Made by a program: the position numbers and the translations under genes. This document shows positions 9,301 to 17,134 of a stretch of DNA of 64,000 nucleotides, one piece after another. The DNA is taken from positions 62,001 to 126,000 of IMG/VR virus record IMGVR_UViG_3300010885_057925; one strand, given 5' to 3'. The notes beneath the pieces are model-generated. The model saw only the letters and a program-made list of their open reading frames with translations, did no database searches and was not told where the DNA came from. Source of the DNA: a virus. The first letter of the stretch is position 1, and the number at the start of each line of letters is the position of its first letter.

Positions 9301-9519
9301 AGGCCAGTTGGCCAGCTTCTGAAACCACCAACGGAGGCGATCGACAAGCTCAGGAGTAATGCCCTGCGTCTTCGAATGAACGATGTCTCCGCCCACAACG
9401 ATCATGTTTGGCTGAAGTTCGTCCAGCTTCTTGAAGAAGTCCTCAAAAACTTCAGTGTACTCATCATGACGTTGTAGTCCACGCCAGTGGATGTCGGACA
9501 GGTGTGCGATCTTGATCAA
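6388..9519 (-). CDS. Mre11-Rad50 (SbcD-SbcC, gp47-gp46) single-chain fusion
   Basis: 1043 residues joining two enzymes that are separate in T4 (gp47 nuclease, gp46 ATPase), which process DNA ends for recombination-dependent replication. The N-terminal phosphoesterase shows LSDIHWRG (Asp9, His11), GGDIVHS (Asp45), LGNHDGL (Asn80, His81), ALYHGAVG (His151) and LGDIHRRQ (Asp184, His186). The ATPase begins near residue 367, with Walker A GRNAQGKSS (400-408), long coiled coils, an unusual hook CGNSFPTC (Cys718, Cys725), a signature LSSGMEKMISSLA and Walker B LFIIDEGFGALD. TTG start at 9519 with GGGAG six bases upstream, overlapping the primase stop. There is no stop or frameshift between the two parts. 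Confidence 0.95.
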   Translation of the reverse strand: MIKIAHLSDIHWRGLQRHDEYTEVFEDFFKKLDELQPNMIVVGGDIVHSKTQGITPELVDRLRWWFQKLANWPTVVILGNHDGLIHNKSRLDAISPIVAALDHHNIHFLKDSGNYELDGINFANFSCFDEENWSKCSPSSDPNLINIALYHGAVGGSLLDTGMPIDGEVTVDMFRPYDFSLLGDIHRRQFLDGGTRIAYPGSTVQQNYGEEIEKGFLFWQIKNRDEYRVNFVKLKNPKPFHSIEWQGDVSSTVQVCEKLPTGSRFRILNDENVAISESRQLAGELKKKRGASEVVWKFVGEQSKEDMRAGTTSLSRENLRDPATIKGLFKGYAESKGLDAGALSKIDSTVSKLIDSLPEDERLGNVKWSIKRLRWDNTYAYGKENEIDFENMSGITGIFGRNAQGKSSIPGTIMYSLFNTTDRGPIKNLHIINTRKDYCKASVEFQSGNDVYLSERQSVKHQTKAGIQHAVTHLNLFRLDQDGNPIEDISGEQRKDSDKALRSLIGTSDDFLLTSFAAQGEMNAFLKERATARKNILSKFLNLQVFDSLNLLAKESASSIKSELKRVPAINIRSAIDDKRKEEATLHAEVEILESERSTLDAHVKKLRAILERESPGSSHTLDDIKRYETEVVGLEKKIQQNEKDLSAAIQERDDLKTKLDKIESVIAGFDIDALRRDVERMERISSKINEVEVRSRTESEGIKLLERSVKKLGEVPCGNSFPTCKYIKDSHKDRELLPQKQKAFDDIATTLEELRQSFDAGALKETKDRLEKVTGLQSKLPGAKTSLQAHESRAESLSSLGDSHKKDLDRVRKALQELRAATSISALEEVKKMQQEIEEEEKKIQETTKKMLKDNQRLGAIGSEISRLEQDIERIERLQADWKIYETILAATGKDGIPLQIIASQLPRINNEISKVLTGVVNFIVELVANEDDGDLEIFIDYGDSKRPIELSSGMEKMISSLAIRTALIEVSAIPKPDLFIIDEGFGALDDTNLEACARLLTSLKRNFKNMLVISHVDSIKDIVDNVIEISHDGIDANVRYF

Positions 9520-10472
9520 AGGATGCTCCCGCTTCTCATAATTCTAGAAAGATTAATAATACCCTGAAATTTGTCCCAGTTTCGTGCCGATGCTTTCGCA
9601 GCTAAAAATTCCTCGCGGGTCATCTCACCCACATCTTTCTTGTCACCAAGATTGAGGATTTTAACTGGAACATCAAACTCTGATAGAGCTGCTGCCCACT
9701 TATGCTGCTTCTCGGGCATGTCACTGTCAAGCGCCAGAATGACAGGTGTTCTATTCCTGGCGATGGCTTGGAAAAGAGCCGACTTCCTAGACATGTTGGA
9801 TCCCAATATCGCTGTCGCGTTGCTATCACATTTCGTGAGGTCGAACGGTCCTTCGACCAGAGTGAGCTCCTGACGCCAGTCGATGTTCAGTTCATTGAAG
9901 ATGAACTCTCCTCGTGGGACTGGGGGATTCACGTACTTGCCGATCACATCACTGTCGATCGCTCGAGCGGTCCAATAGTTGACCTTCCCTTCGGAATCGA
10001 AAGACGGCATGATAATACGACGTGACAACCTTCCACGCTTGACGCAACCGAGCCTGAAGTACCACATCTCGCGGACTCCAAGTCCGCGAGAACGAATGTA
10101 CTCTAGGCACCCTCGCGTATCCGGATCTTTTGAGTCCTGAAGCTCTGCTAGCAAACGAAACCCAATTGGGATCTCAACCCGTGGTTTCTCGATGACTTCA
10201 TCAAGGAACCTACGCTGGTGTGAACCAGTTATGGTGTCCCACCTCGAAGCCACTTCGGGTGATGACTTCCTCAGCAGCTTCGAGATCGAGGCACCACGGG
10301 CATCGCAGACCCAGCAGTGATACTGCCCCGTGTCGAGCTTAACGACAAGCTTCTGCTTCTTCGAGTGCTGGCATACCGGACAGCGAAATGCTGCGTTGAT
10401 GCCCTTCCTGTCGAGGGAGCACGTGCCGAGAGCCCGTGTCAGTATCTCAATTCTTTCTCGTGTGTCTATCAC
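9516..10472 (-). CDS. DNA primase, DnaG/T4 gp61-type
   Basis: 318 residues; makes RNA primers for lagging-strand synthesis. The N-terminal zinc finger has Cys31, Cys34, Cys53 and Cys56 (CPVC and CWVC). The Toprim domain shows LTLVEGPFDLTK (Glu207) and ILALDSDMPEK (Asp249, Asp251). The start is a GTG at 10472 with no ribosome site visible. That GTG lies within the 3' arm of a perfect 9-bp hairpin, so initiation may be structure-controlled or leaderless. An 11-bp perfect inverted repeat lies inside the gene. No helicase gene is in the window. Confidence 0.93.
   Translation of the reverse strand: MIDTRERIEILTRALGTCSLDRKGINAAFRCPVCQHSKKQKLVVKLDTGQYHCWVCDARGASISKLLRKSSPEVASRWDTITGSHQRRFLDEVIEKPRVEIPIGFRLLAELQDSKDPDTRGCLEYIRSRGLGVREMWYFRLGCVKRGRLSRRIIMPSFDSEGKVNYWTARAIDSDVIGKYVNPPVPRGEFIFNELNIDWRQELTLVEGPFDLTKCDSNATAILGSNMSRKSALFQAIARNRTPVILALDSDMPEKQHKWAAALSEFDVPVKILNLGDKKDVGEMTREEFLAAKASARNWDKFQGIINLSRIMRSGSIL
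10067..10091. repeat. Perfect 11-bp inverted repeat inside primase gene
   Basis: Arms TCTCGCGGACT (10067-10077) and AGTCCGCGAGA (10081-10091) flank a 3-base loop. It is GC-rich, so a stable hairpin is expected in mRNA or single-stranded DNA. It encodes Ser-Arg-Gly-Leu-Gly-Val-Arg-Glu in the primase without breaking the frame. Confidence 0.8.
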
Positions 10473-10491
10473 AAGTACATTTTACTTGTGA
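10469..10491. repeat. Perfect 9-bp hairpin covering primase start codon
   Basis: Arms TCACAAGTA (10469-10477) and TACTTGTGA (10483-10491) with a 5-base loop. It lies between the resolvase stop (10493) and the primase start. In the mRNA the initiating GTG lies within the 3' arm (TACTTGTGA). There is no T-run, so it does not look like a simple terminator. Confidence 0.75.
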
Positions 10492-10492
10492 A

Positions 10493-11029
10493 CTACGGTT
10501 TTAACAAGTACGCCGCTCGAGCCATCACATAAGCGTCAGCAGCATCGTTCACGCCCTTATCGTAGACGATCTGACCTTTCTTCTTGCCAGCCTTGACTGT
10601 CCTCCTAGCGAGAGGTTGACCAGTCACGACCTCGACCCACTCCATGATCTGGTCCTTCGTGTCCCGATCCTTGCTGAGACTGATCCCCAGACCCTTACGG
10701 GCAGCTGACGAGTTGAAAAAAATCGGTTCGAAACCAAAAACGACGAACGACTGCCAGGAGACCATACCATTGAATCGACCCAAGGTGAGCAGAGTCGATG
10801 CGGAGCTGAGCCCACGACGAAATCCCTGAAGTGGCTCCTCGATTGAGACTCTCTTTATCTCAGGATATTTCAATCGCAGATTCAGTAGTCCCTGATTAAC
10901 GACGTCCGCCTTGTTGAATAGCCCTTCCTGCTTGTCAAGCTGAAAGCTTCCCATCTCAACGAGATTTCCAGCTTCATCGAGAACAGCCCAGCCAGTCGAG
11001 CTTGTCGAAACGTCGAGTCCAAGTATCAA
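10493..11029 (-). CDS. RuvC-like Holliday junction resolvase
   Basis: 178 residues with the RNase H-fold pattern of RuvC-type resolvases: MILGLDVSTSSTGWAVLD (Asp6), VSIEEPL (Glu64/Glu65), and the C-terminal acidic pair in GVNDAADAYVMARA (Asp162, Asp165). It would cut branched DNA created by recombination-dependent replication before packaging. T4 uses the unrelated endonuclease VII (gp49), so this is a functional replacement. TTG start at 11029 with GGTGA upstream; the SD overlaps the previous stop. It is followed by a hairpin and the primase gene. Confidence 0.9.
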   Translation of the reverse strand: MILGLDVSTSSTGWAVLDEAGNLVEMGSFQLDKQEGLFNKADVVNQGLLNLRLKYPEIKRVSIEEPLQGFRRGLSSASTLLTLGRFNGMVSWQSFVVFGFEPIFFNSSAARKGLGISLSKDRDTKDQIMEWVEVVTGQPLARRTVKAGKKKGQIVYDKGVNDAADAYVMARAAYLLKP

Positions 11030-11033
11030 GTGA

Positions 11034-13283
11034 TCACCAGTCGATCTTGGTTCTGAAGAGGAATCTGTCCTCGCTTCTCTTCACGATCGGCTGGGCGAGC
11101 TGGGATCTCGCGACGACGTTCAAGTTGTCATCATGGAAATTAATGCCCGTGATGATGACAGGTCCGACTGAGGTCTCAGAGGGAACGTCAGAGGCAGTTA
11201 GGGGTTGGAAAGACGGGTTCGAGCTCGAGTTGATCTGTCCCGCAGGGCATGGGACGGCTATCTGCATCACGTGAACCGGGCGCTCGCCACGCATTTCCAT
11301 TGTGAAAGAGCTTGTACCGAACTGTGCCAGCATGGGAGACTTTATCACAGTGATACCCTCATCGTATAGGACAGTGCCGACACCAGCCCATGTCGCGTGG
11401 GGCGTGAGAGCGTCAGCTCGATAGAGGCCTCCGAAGCCATTGTCTTTCAGGGTGATTGCAATCTCTCCGCTAGAGCCCGTCAGATCGGGGTCGACCAGTT
11501 TCAAGCTTCCCGGGTGTATCCTGGCACCGTAGAAGAGATTGCTAGAATCGAAGATTACAACAGCGTCCGACGAGTTGTCTCCAGTCCTAGTGTAGCGCTC
11601 TGGTATATCCACACCAGCGTGAGGAGCGTCGTATGTTGCGGGTGACGTGGCAATGGGCAAAGACGCTGTCGGGATTACGTCTCTTAGAGACACCAGCGAC
11701 AGATCAAGGTTTCCGAAATCATCCACAAACCTCCAGTGAGCCGATCCTGTCACTGGAGGTCTTTGCTCTAGCGTTCCGCTGACCAGTACCCCGTAATCAA
11801 CCTGGAGCTTACCATTATCGCATGGTAGGATCGTCAGATTTCTTTTTTTGAATTTTGACTGGTTGTACAGAGATTGCCCTGCAACGGCATTCGCAGATCC
11901 TGTTAGATTGTAAAGTCTCGGATAGACTCCGGTCGCAAAATCTCTAACGTAATTTTCAACGTTGACTTCTATTTCGTTAGAGTTGAAATGAAGCAGAGAA
12001 TTGTACGGGCTTGATCCCGCACGTTGAGTGACAAAATTAAGATTAAGGTTGGACTTGCTCGTTCCCAAATCTTTCAATATTTCTGGGTATGAGCCCATAA
12101 CTTTGTGATAAGACTGACTGGTGAATAGCACGGGAACATAAAAAACAAGGTGCTCTGGTATCGAGGAGCCGACGCTGTTGGATTGATAATTCTTTATCTC
12201 TGAATCAGAGAGATACTTGTTCCATATCTTCACATCATGAATTTCTGAACGAAGCGGATGAGAAAGAGCGCCAGGATAGTCGTTAGAATAATTTCCGACC
12301 AGGCTGCTCAAGTTGACTCCTTCATAGAAATTCCCAAGCACGACAGAGCTATTCGGTCGAGTAAAGAACACGCTTGACGCGCTGAACGCTCCAACCTCGG
12401 TTCCATCAACCACGAAAGATCCGTACCCTAAAGCGCTGGATCTCGATCGCGACCATCTCACAGCGACGTGATGCCAGCAATTATAGCTCAGAGCGTTGTC
12501 GTTAGACTTGAAGACATAGGATCCCGATGCTGTGGACGGCGCCAGATAAGACGCTGCAGTTCCTAGCTGGAGCTGAAGTCTGAACTTATCGTTTCGACCA
12601 GATTCATCTTTGTGCGAACCAGTAATGATCGAAAGCGTGAAAGATCCAGATATCTGGGCTATCGTTCCTGCTTTATACTCTTCTCCAACTTCCGGCTTGT
12701 ACCTAGGGTTTAGGTAAAAATCAATTGAAAATTCGCTGTTTGTAGTAGCAGATGGGTCGAAAATCCCATGTGGATACATCAACGATGATGAATTCGCAGT
12801 TACGTCCGAAGATAAGAAGAAGTTCAGACACTGGTAATTGGTGAAAGACCAGTCGGCGTAGTGATTCTTAGGCTTATGATAATGAAAAAGATTACGTTGA
12901 ATCGCAGATTTTTTAAGCGAACCCGTGTCAAAACTAAATGGAGGAACGAATCTCGTGATCTCCATCTTTTTTGACTTGTCAGCGTTACGACTGAATGATG
13001 AAACGTACTTGTCAAAAGCAGAGCTTACGACGCTCTGGGCGACGCCCGGGTCTGGTCGAAGAGCAAAAAGATCGCTGTACGACGTTAACGTGGTGCCCTC
13101 GTCCGGGTACGGGCTGGCGCCGAATGACGCTGATACAACGTCCTTCTCTATCGTAGAAAGACGCGGAAACACGGGCACAGAGCCCGTGACCCCAGTCAAC
13201 GAAGACGATGAGAAGTAACGGCGAGGTCTCGCAATGACAGTGAATCTCTCAAAGTTATCCGGACCGAGCTTGATTATCGACAA
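11034..13283 (-). CDS. Large virion protein with LamG-like domain, 749 aa
   Basis: TTG start at 13283 with a strong AAGGAGG-type site just upstream. A central region (about residues 150-380) has the hallmarks of a LamG/concanavalin A-like jelly roll: FSIDFYLNPRY, CWHHVAVRWSR, FVVDGTEVG, VVLGNFYEG and IHDVKIWNKYLSDSEIKN. Such domains bind glycans in tail fibres and adhesins. The rest is Ser/Thr-rich with no recognised domain. It resembles two other large proteins of the same cluster, so these are probably paralogues. It is the last gene of the virion block before the replication genes. The exact virion location is unknown. Confidence 0.88.
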   Translation of the reverse strand: MSIIKLGPDNFERFTVIARPRRYFSSSSLTGVTGSVPVFPRLSTIEKDVVSASFGASPYPDEGTTLTSYSDLFALRPDPGVAQSVVSSAFDKYVSSFSRNADKSKKMEITRFVPPFSFDTGSLKKSAIQRNLFHYHKPKNHYADWSFTNYQCLNFFLSSDVTANSSSLMYPHGIFDPSATTNSEFSIDFYLNPRYKPEVGEEYKAGTIAQISGSFTLSIITGSHKDESGRNDKFRLQLQLGTAASYLAPSTASGSYVFKSNDNALSYNCWHHVAVRWSRSRSSALGYGSFVVDGTEVGAFSASSVFFTRPNSSVVLGNFYEGVNLSSLVGNYSNDYPGALSHPLRSEIHDVKIWNKYLSDSEIKNYQSNSVGSSIPEHLVFYVPVLFTSQSYHKVMGSYPEILKDLGTSKSNLNLNFVTQRAGSSPYNSLLHFNSNEIEVNVENYVRDFATGVYPRLYNLTGSANAVAGQSLYNQSKFKKRNLTILPCDNGKLQVDYGVLVSGTLEQRPPVTGSAHWRFVDDFGNLDLSLVSLRDVIPTASLPIATSPATYDAPHAGVDIPERYTRTGDNSSDAVVIFDSSNLFYGARIHPGSLKLVDPDLTGSSGEIAITLKDNGFGGLYRADALTPHATWAGVGTVLYDEGITVIKSPMLAQFGTSSFTMEMRGERPVHVMQIAVPCPAGQINSSSNPSFQPLTASDVPSETSVGPVIITGINFHDDNLNVVARSQLAQPIVKRSEDRFLFRTKIDW
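11729..11760. repeat. Perfect 11-bp inverted repeat in LamG protein gene
   Basis: Arms ACCTCCAGTGA (11729-11739) and TCACTGGAGGT (11750-11760) with a 10-base loop, within the C-terminal third of the 749-residue virion protein gene. It is one of several exact stems in this genome. Confidence 0.75.
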
Positions 13284-13292
13284 GATTCCTCC

Positions 13293-14600
13293 TTAGAAGT
13301 CCAGGCGAATTCTTATCGTCAGGTCCTTTTCATCATTTTTTTCAACCGGTCTCGAGAGCTTTGCGACTGCCAGCAGATTGTCGTTCGCATCGTAGAGGCC
13401 GACCGTCGTGGCGAAGTTGAAGGCACGCTGAGTATCTTCTTGACCCGCATCGATAACGACGATCCTTCCGTCTCCGTCAACATATGTTGGGTTGGACGAG
13501 TAGTTGAACTCATCAGCCCCTGCGCGACAGAAGACGAGAGTGCTATTGATGTTTGTCGTATTCTGGAATGTGACCGCTGTGTTTGAGCCAGAGCTAAAAC
13601 GACAGGAGGCAATGTGATCGACGATGTCGTCCATACTGCCCGATGTCAGGAAGTCGGGGATGAAGCGAGCCGATGGGTTAGAACCGTAGGAGGACTGTAG
13701 CACGCTGCCCGACCCGATGATCGTTTCGTTAGTCGCTAGACCAGAGACCCCCGGATTTCCAACGACGGAAGAGATAGTTCCAGAGACATGCTGACCGCCC
13801 CACATGATTTTCGAGAGATCGAGAACTGCAGTTCCAGCGTCGTAGAACATAAGTCCGATCTTGCGGCTCGTGTTCGACGCATCGACGATCTCACCGACCT
13901 CTCCGCCGAATGTGGTTCGCTTAGAGCTCGCAGCCCCGACATCCGTGAAGATGGCAGATCCGGAGATCGAAGTCCTGAAGAGATTGCTGCCAGTCGTAAT
14001 TGTGGCTGCCGATGCGAGGCTGGACTCCTGTGATGACTTATTCGCCGTGGGAGCACCGTCCAGCGTCGCGGTCGTGTAGAAGCGCATCGCAAAAGTCTCA
14101 CGCTTGATCTTGTCACGTGCGAAGAGGCGCTTGAAGTTGAGGAACAGAGCTTCGTTGATACGATCCGATGATGTGGCTGTCGGGTCTGTCGCAACCTGAA
14201 AGGGGGAGTAGAAAGCCTGATCAGCGTCGCCGAGTAGGCGGGATGCCTGCTGGCGGTACATGTCTACCTTCTCTCTCATCTGCATGGAGGAGCTTGGGAA
14301 GAGAAGCTTTCCCGCAGTGTCCTCTCCGATCTTAACGTTCTGAACCGTGCTACCTGAGTACCACAACCCCACTGTCATGTCGAATATCGGATTTGCAGTC
14401 TGGAGCGTGTAATCCTGATCGTACACAGTCTGGAAGAGAGAAGCAGTGACGCTTGTCGCTCCAGATCCCGTCACGAATACCTGATATGCGCGTCGAGTAG
14501 CGGATCCAGAGACATCCTCTTGGATCACGTCTACGAGCTGATTGAGAGCAGACCGGCTAGTCTTGATGTCTGCCGATGATATTTCTTTAAAAGTGGCCAT
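13293..14600 (-). CDS. Hypothetical virion protein, 435 aa
   Basis: No family recognised. ATG start at 14600. The protein is rich in Ser, Thr, Ala and Gly, with helical segments in the middle (SMQMREKVDMYRQQASRLLGDADQAFY and EALFLNFKRLFARDKIKRETFAMRF) and beta-type segments in the C-terminal half. It ends DEKDLTIRIRLDF; the upstream-adjacent LamG protein ends similarly (EDRFLFRTKIDW). This suggests a shared C-terminal fold: both ends read as an anti-parallel strand after a PIVKR/PVEKN-type segment. A structural role is inferred from the gene neighbourhood. Confidence 0.82.
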   Translation of the reverse strand: MATFKEISSADIKTSRSALNQLVDVIQEDVSGSATRRAYQVFVTGSGATSVTASLFQTVYDQDYTLQTANPIFDMTVGLWYSGSTVQNVKIGEDTAGKLLFPSSSMQMREKVDMYRQQASRLLGDADQAFYSPFQVATDPTATSSDRINEALFLNFKRLFARDKIKRETFAMRFYTTATLDGAPTANKSSQESSLASAATITTGSNLFRTSISGSAIFTDVGAASSKRTTFGGEVGEIVDASNTSRKIGLMFYDAGTAVLDLSKIMWGGQHVSGTISSVVGNPGVSGLATNETIIGSGSVLQSSYGSNPSARFIPDFLTSGSMDDIVDHIASCRFSSGSNTAVTFQNTTNINSTLVFCRAGADEFNYSSNPTYVDGDGRIVVIDAGQEDTQRAFNFATTVGLYDANDNLLAVAKLSRPVEKNDEKDLTIRIRLDF

Positions 14601-14617
14601 TTGTTAGAGCTTGCCTC

Positions 14618-15328
14618 TTACTTTGTAATCTGGACCTGGAATTCTTTCACGGCTCCCGACTGGAGGCCTGTGATGCTTACGACAGTCGTGATGATCGACT
14701 TGTTCTGTGAGTTACCGTAGACGGTGAACTGCGTATCAGTGAGTGATCTCACTGCGATCGGAAGCGTGACGCGAGAACCACCGGCTGACGTCTCGCCGGC
14801 AGAACGAAGGAGCAGGTACGTTGCGACGCCGTCCTTGTCGATCGTGTCAGGAGTGAGACCCGTGAGTGTGATGAACTGGTTCGCCATCTTAACGATGTAC
14901 GATTGATCGCGAAGCTCTGGGTCGATCAGGCTCTCGCCTGTGATCGTCTGCTCTAGTGTGACCTGGCGTGTTGCTGCTGTTCCGGTTCTCGTCATCGAGA
15001 TGATCGTACCCGTCGAGTCAGCGCCCGTCGAGGTCAGAGCGATCAGAGGAATACGCACAAGATTCGGATTGGAGATCGAAATCGCGCGATACTTGAGAGC
15101 TAGGTTCGCGTTTGTCTGAGCTTCGAAAACCGGGGTATTTTTCTCGATCTTCTCCTTTCCGACCGTGCGTCCGAACTTCTGAATCATTGTGTAGTCGACC
15201 TCATCATCGCCCAACGCGAACTTGATGATGGAGAAGCTACCGTCGTTACGTGCCAAGAATTCACGACCGATGTCGGTCAGCACAGCATCGACTATGATGT
15301 TGTTTGTTGAGTGGTCAAGAAATCCCAT
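14618..15328 (-). CDS. Virion structural protein, 236 aa, paralogue of 306-aa protein
   Basis: ATG start at 15328. The N-terminus (GFLDHSTNNIIVDAVLTDIG then REFLARNDGSFSIIKFALGD) matches in pattern the start of the 306-residue protein at 23.2-24.1 kb (GILDPKSRIMDVVLTQQGRR). Similar openings occur in uncharacterised structural proteins of large marine myoviruses, from memory. The C-terminal half is beta-rich with repeated Thr/Ser. No catalytic motif. Likely a tail or baseplate accessory component, but its function is unknown. Confidence 0.85.
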   Translation of the reverse strand: MGFLDHSTNNIIVDAVLTDIGREFLARNDGSFSIIKFALGDDEVDYTMIQKFGRTVGKEKIEKNTPVFEAQTNANLALKYRAISISNPNLVRIPLIALTSTGADSTGTIISMTRTGTAATRQVTLEQTITGESLIDPELRDQSYIVKMANQFITLTGLTPDTIDKDGVATYLLLRSAGETSAGGSRVTLPIAVRSLTDTQFTVYGNSQNKSIITTVVSITGLQSGAVKEFQVQITK

Positions 15329-15361
15329 CTTCTAGTTGTCCCTGCTCATAGATATTAGAAT

Positions 15362-15402
15362 TTTCAAGTTCTCCTATAAACTTTTTTGATGAGAACTTGA
15401 AA
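15362..15402. repeat. 12-bp inverted repeat just after a stop codon
   Basis: Arms TTTCAAGTTCTC (15362-15373) and GAGAACTTGAAA (15391-15402) with a 17-base A-rich loop on the coding strand. It starts four bases after the stop of the 574-residue gene, in a 77-base gap. It is not followed by a T-run in the minus-strand transcript, so it fits an mRNA 3'-end stabiliser or processing site better than a standard terminator. Confidence 0.7.
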
Positions 15403-15405
15403 GAA

Positions 15406-17130
15406 TTAAGTTGTGGTCGCAGATTCTACGACGCCAGCGACGTAATTCGTCGGATCGCTGATCGAAACGCTGATGCTTGATTGCTTCTGCCTGTCGATGT
15501 TGATCAGTTGAATCTGGTATATCGCTGAATTAGAGGTGCGGAGGAATCCCTGGTCGCGCTTGTCAGAATTTGTGACTGCCAAGTACTCGGGATCGAAGTA
15601 GACTCTCATTTTGGTTGATCCGCTTGATTTAACGCTGTCTAGGGTGAGCTCAGCGTTTAAATATGTGTTCGGGTATTGCTTCGCGGCACCGGACGGAGAG
15701 ATGAGCTCTTTGATGAGCTTGTTCCTGTATCTGTCGAATCTCGCCCTGAACTGCATACCGTAGTTCGATGATTGGCCGTGCGCGTCAACGGAACACATCG
15801 TGTAGATGTAATCAGAGTCTTTATTGAACTCAGAATCCACGTAGTAATTTACCGGACCTTGAAATTTCGATATCAAAGAGTTGTCGATGGTCTCGGGAAA
15901 TGGAGTTCTCTCAACTGAATCGTCGAAATCTATCATTCTTATCAACGAGTACGGTTCGTTGATCGAGCTTCTACGAAATACCTGCCAGTATTTGATGTCT
16001 CTCTGCGAGTTGCTGGGAAACGACCAAACGATCTGAAGCGTGGAATCCTGATAATTCCAATGAAGATTGAAATCAGCGGGCGAGGGAGGCGGGACCGTCT
16101 CCTCTGCGGTTAGTGAAACAGACTTCGAAGGATCTGACAGGAACGGAATCAAGCAGAGCTTGTCCTCTCTAGCAGCTCCCTCTCCGACCGTTAAGTTGTT
16201 GTAGACCGCTGTGATGGATCTAATTCTGTAAGAATACGTTTGACCGTACACGATATTGGTGTCCAAGTAGCTTTTCGTTCCGCGCCTGACAACATGCCTC
16301 GTTGGCTGTGGGTCGGTAGAGACGCTAGAGAACTTCTCTATCATATACCCTAGCAACACTGGTCGACTGGCTAATGAGCCCTCGTCTGGAATCTCGGAAG
16401 CCTCGAACGAAGGGTCGGTGTCCCCCAACGTCGGAGCATCGTCGGTATTGACGAATAGGGATTTTAAAGAACTAACGGCGTTGTAGGAAGCTCGGGCTGC
16501 CGGAGATCCCTCAAACTCTCTGAACGCTGCTCTGGCGCGTTCCTCGTCCAGTAACGCCTGAAACGACTCATCGTTAGAATCATCATCGACTGCGACTGTG
16601 GCACGTTCTAATCCACCGTACGACTCTGGTCCTAATCCGGCTATCTCTAGCCATTGCTGGTCGAAACTTTCACCCAAGATAGCCTTAACGGAAATAGCTG
16701 TGTCTGCTATTGATCCCGTGCTAAGACCTCTTAGGGCTGCGGACTCTCTTAATCTTTCTCCGACTCTAACGTTGAAATCATAATCCTGGACAGCTGCAAA
16801 ATATGAGTTGCGTGTAAGAGTGTCTGCGCTATTAATAGCATCCAGCGGATCCTGACTGCCCTCTATCGATGCGAAAAGCTCCTCCTGCCGAGTCGTTAAA
16901 TCAGAATTTTCAGGTATGATCCCGAGACTAGATCCCACAAAGTTTCCAGACTCCAGCGGTGACCAGTCAAGCTTAAACGCGCGTGGGTATCGATCCGGGG
17001 GTTGAGTCCCGATCGCAACTTTCTCGTCAGCTTCGAAAAAGTTGTATATGAACTGTAGTCTCAAACTAGACGGAGAGGGTATATCAGCCGCGTGAAATGG
17101 GCGGCTGACGTCTCGAGTGATTATGGACAA
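15406..17130 (-). CDS. Virion protein with fibronectin-III-like domains, 574 aa
   Basis: TTG start at 17130 with GGAG twelve bases upstream. The N-terminal 250 residues have no recognised domain. Two fibronectin type III-like segments follow: about 255-340 (GYMIEKFSSV, TNIVYGQTYSYRIRSI) and 347-460 (PADFNLHWNYQDSTLQIVWS, IKYWQVFRRSS, YIYTMCSVDAHG). Such modules are common spacers or binding units in tail proteins. It sits four bases from the next large structural gene and is followed by a strong hairpin. Virion position unknown. Confidence 0.85.
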   Translation of the reverse strand: MSIITRDVSRPFHAADIPSPSSLRLQFIYNFFEADEKVAIGTQPPDRYPRAFKLDWSPLESGNFVGSSLGIIPENSDLTTRQEELFASIEGSQDPLDAINSADTLTRNSYFAAVQDYDFNVRVGERLRESAALRGLSTGSIADTAISVKAILGESFDQQWLEIAGLGPESYGGLERATVAVDDDSNDESFQALLDEERARAAFREFEGSPAARASYNAVSSLKSLFVNTDDAPTLGDTDPSFEASEIPDEGSLASRPVLLGYMIEKFSSVSTDPQPTRHVVRRGTKSYLDTNIVYGQTYSYRIRSITAVYNNLTVGEGAAREDKLCLIPFLSDPSKSVSLTAEETVPPPSPADFNLHWNYQDSTLQIVWSFPSNSQRDIKYWQVFRRSSINEPYSLIRMIDFDDSVERTPFPETIDNSLISKFQGPVNYYVDSEFNKDSDYIYTMCSVDAHGQSSNYGMQFRARFDRYRNKLIKELISPSGAAKQYPNTYLNAELTLDSVKSSGSTKMRVYFDPEYLAVTNSDKRDQGFLRTSNSAIYQIQLINIDRQKQSSISVSISDPTNYVAGVVESATTT

Positions 17131-17134
17131 TTTC

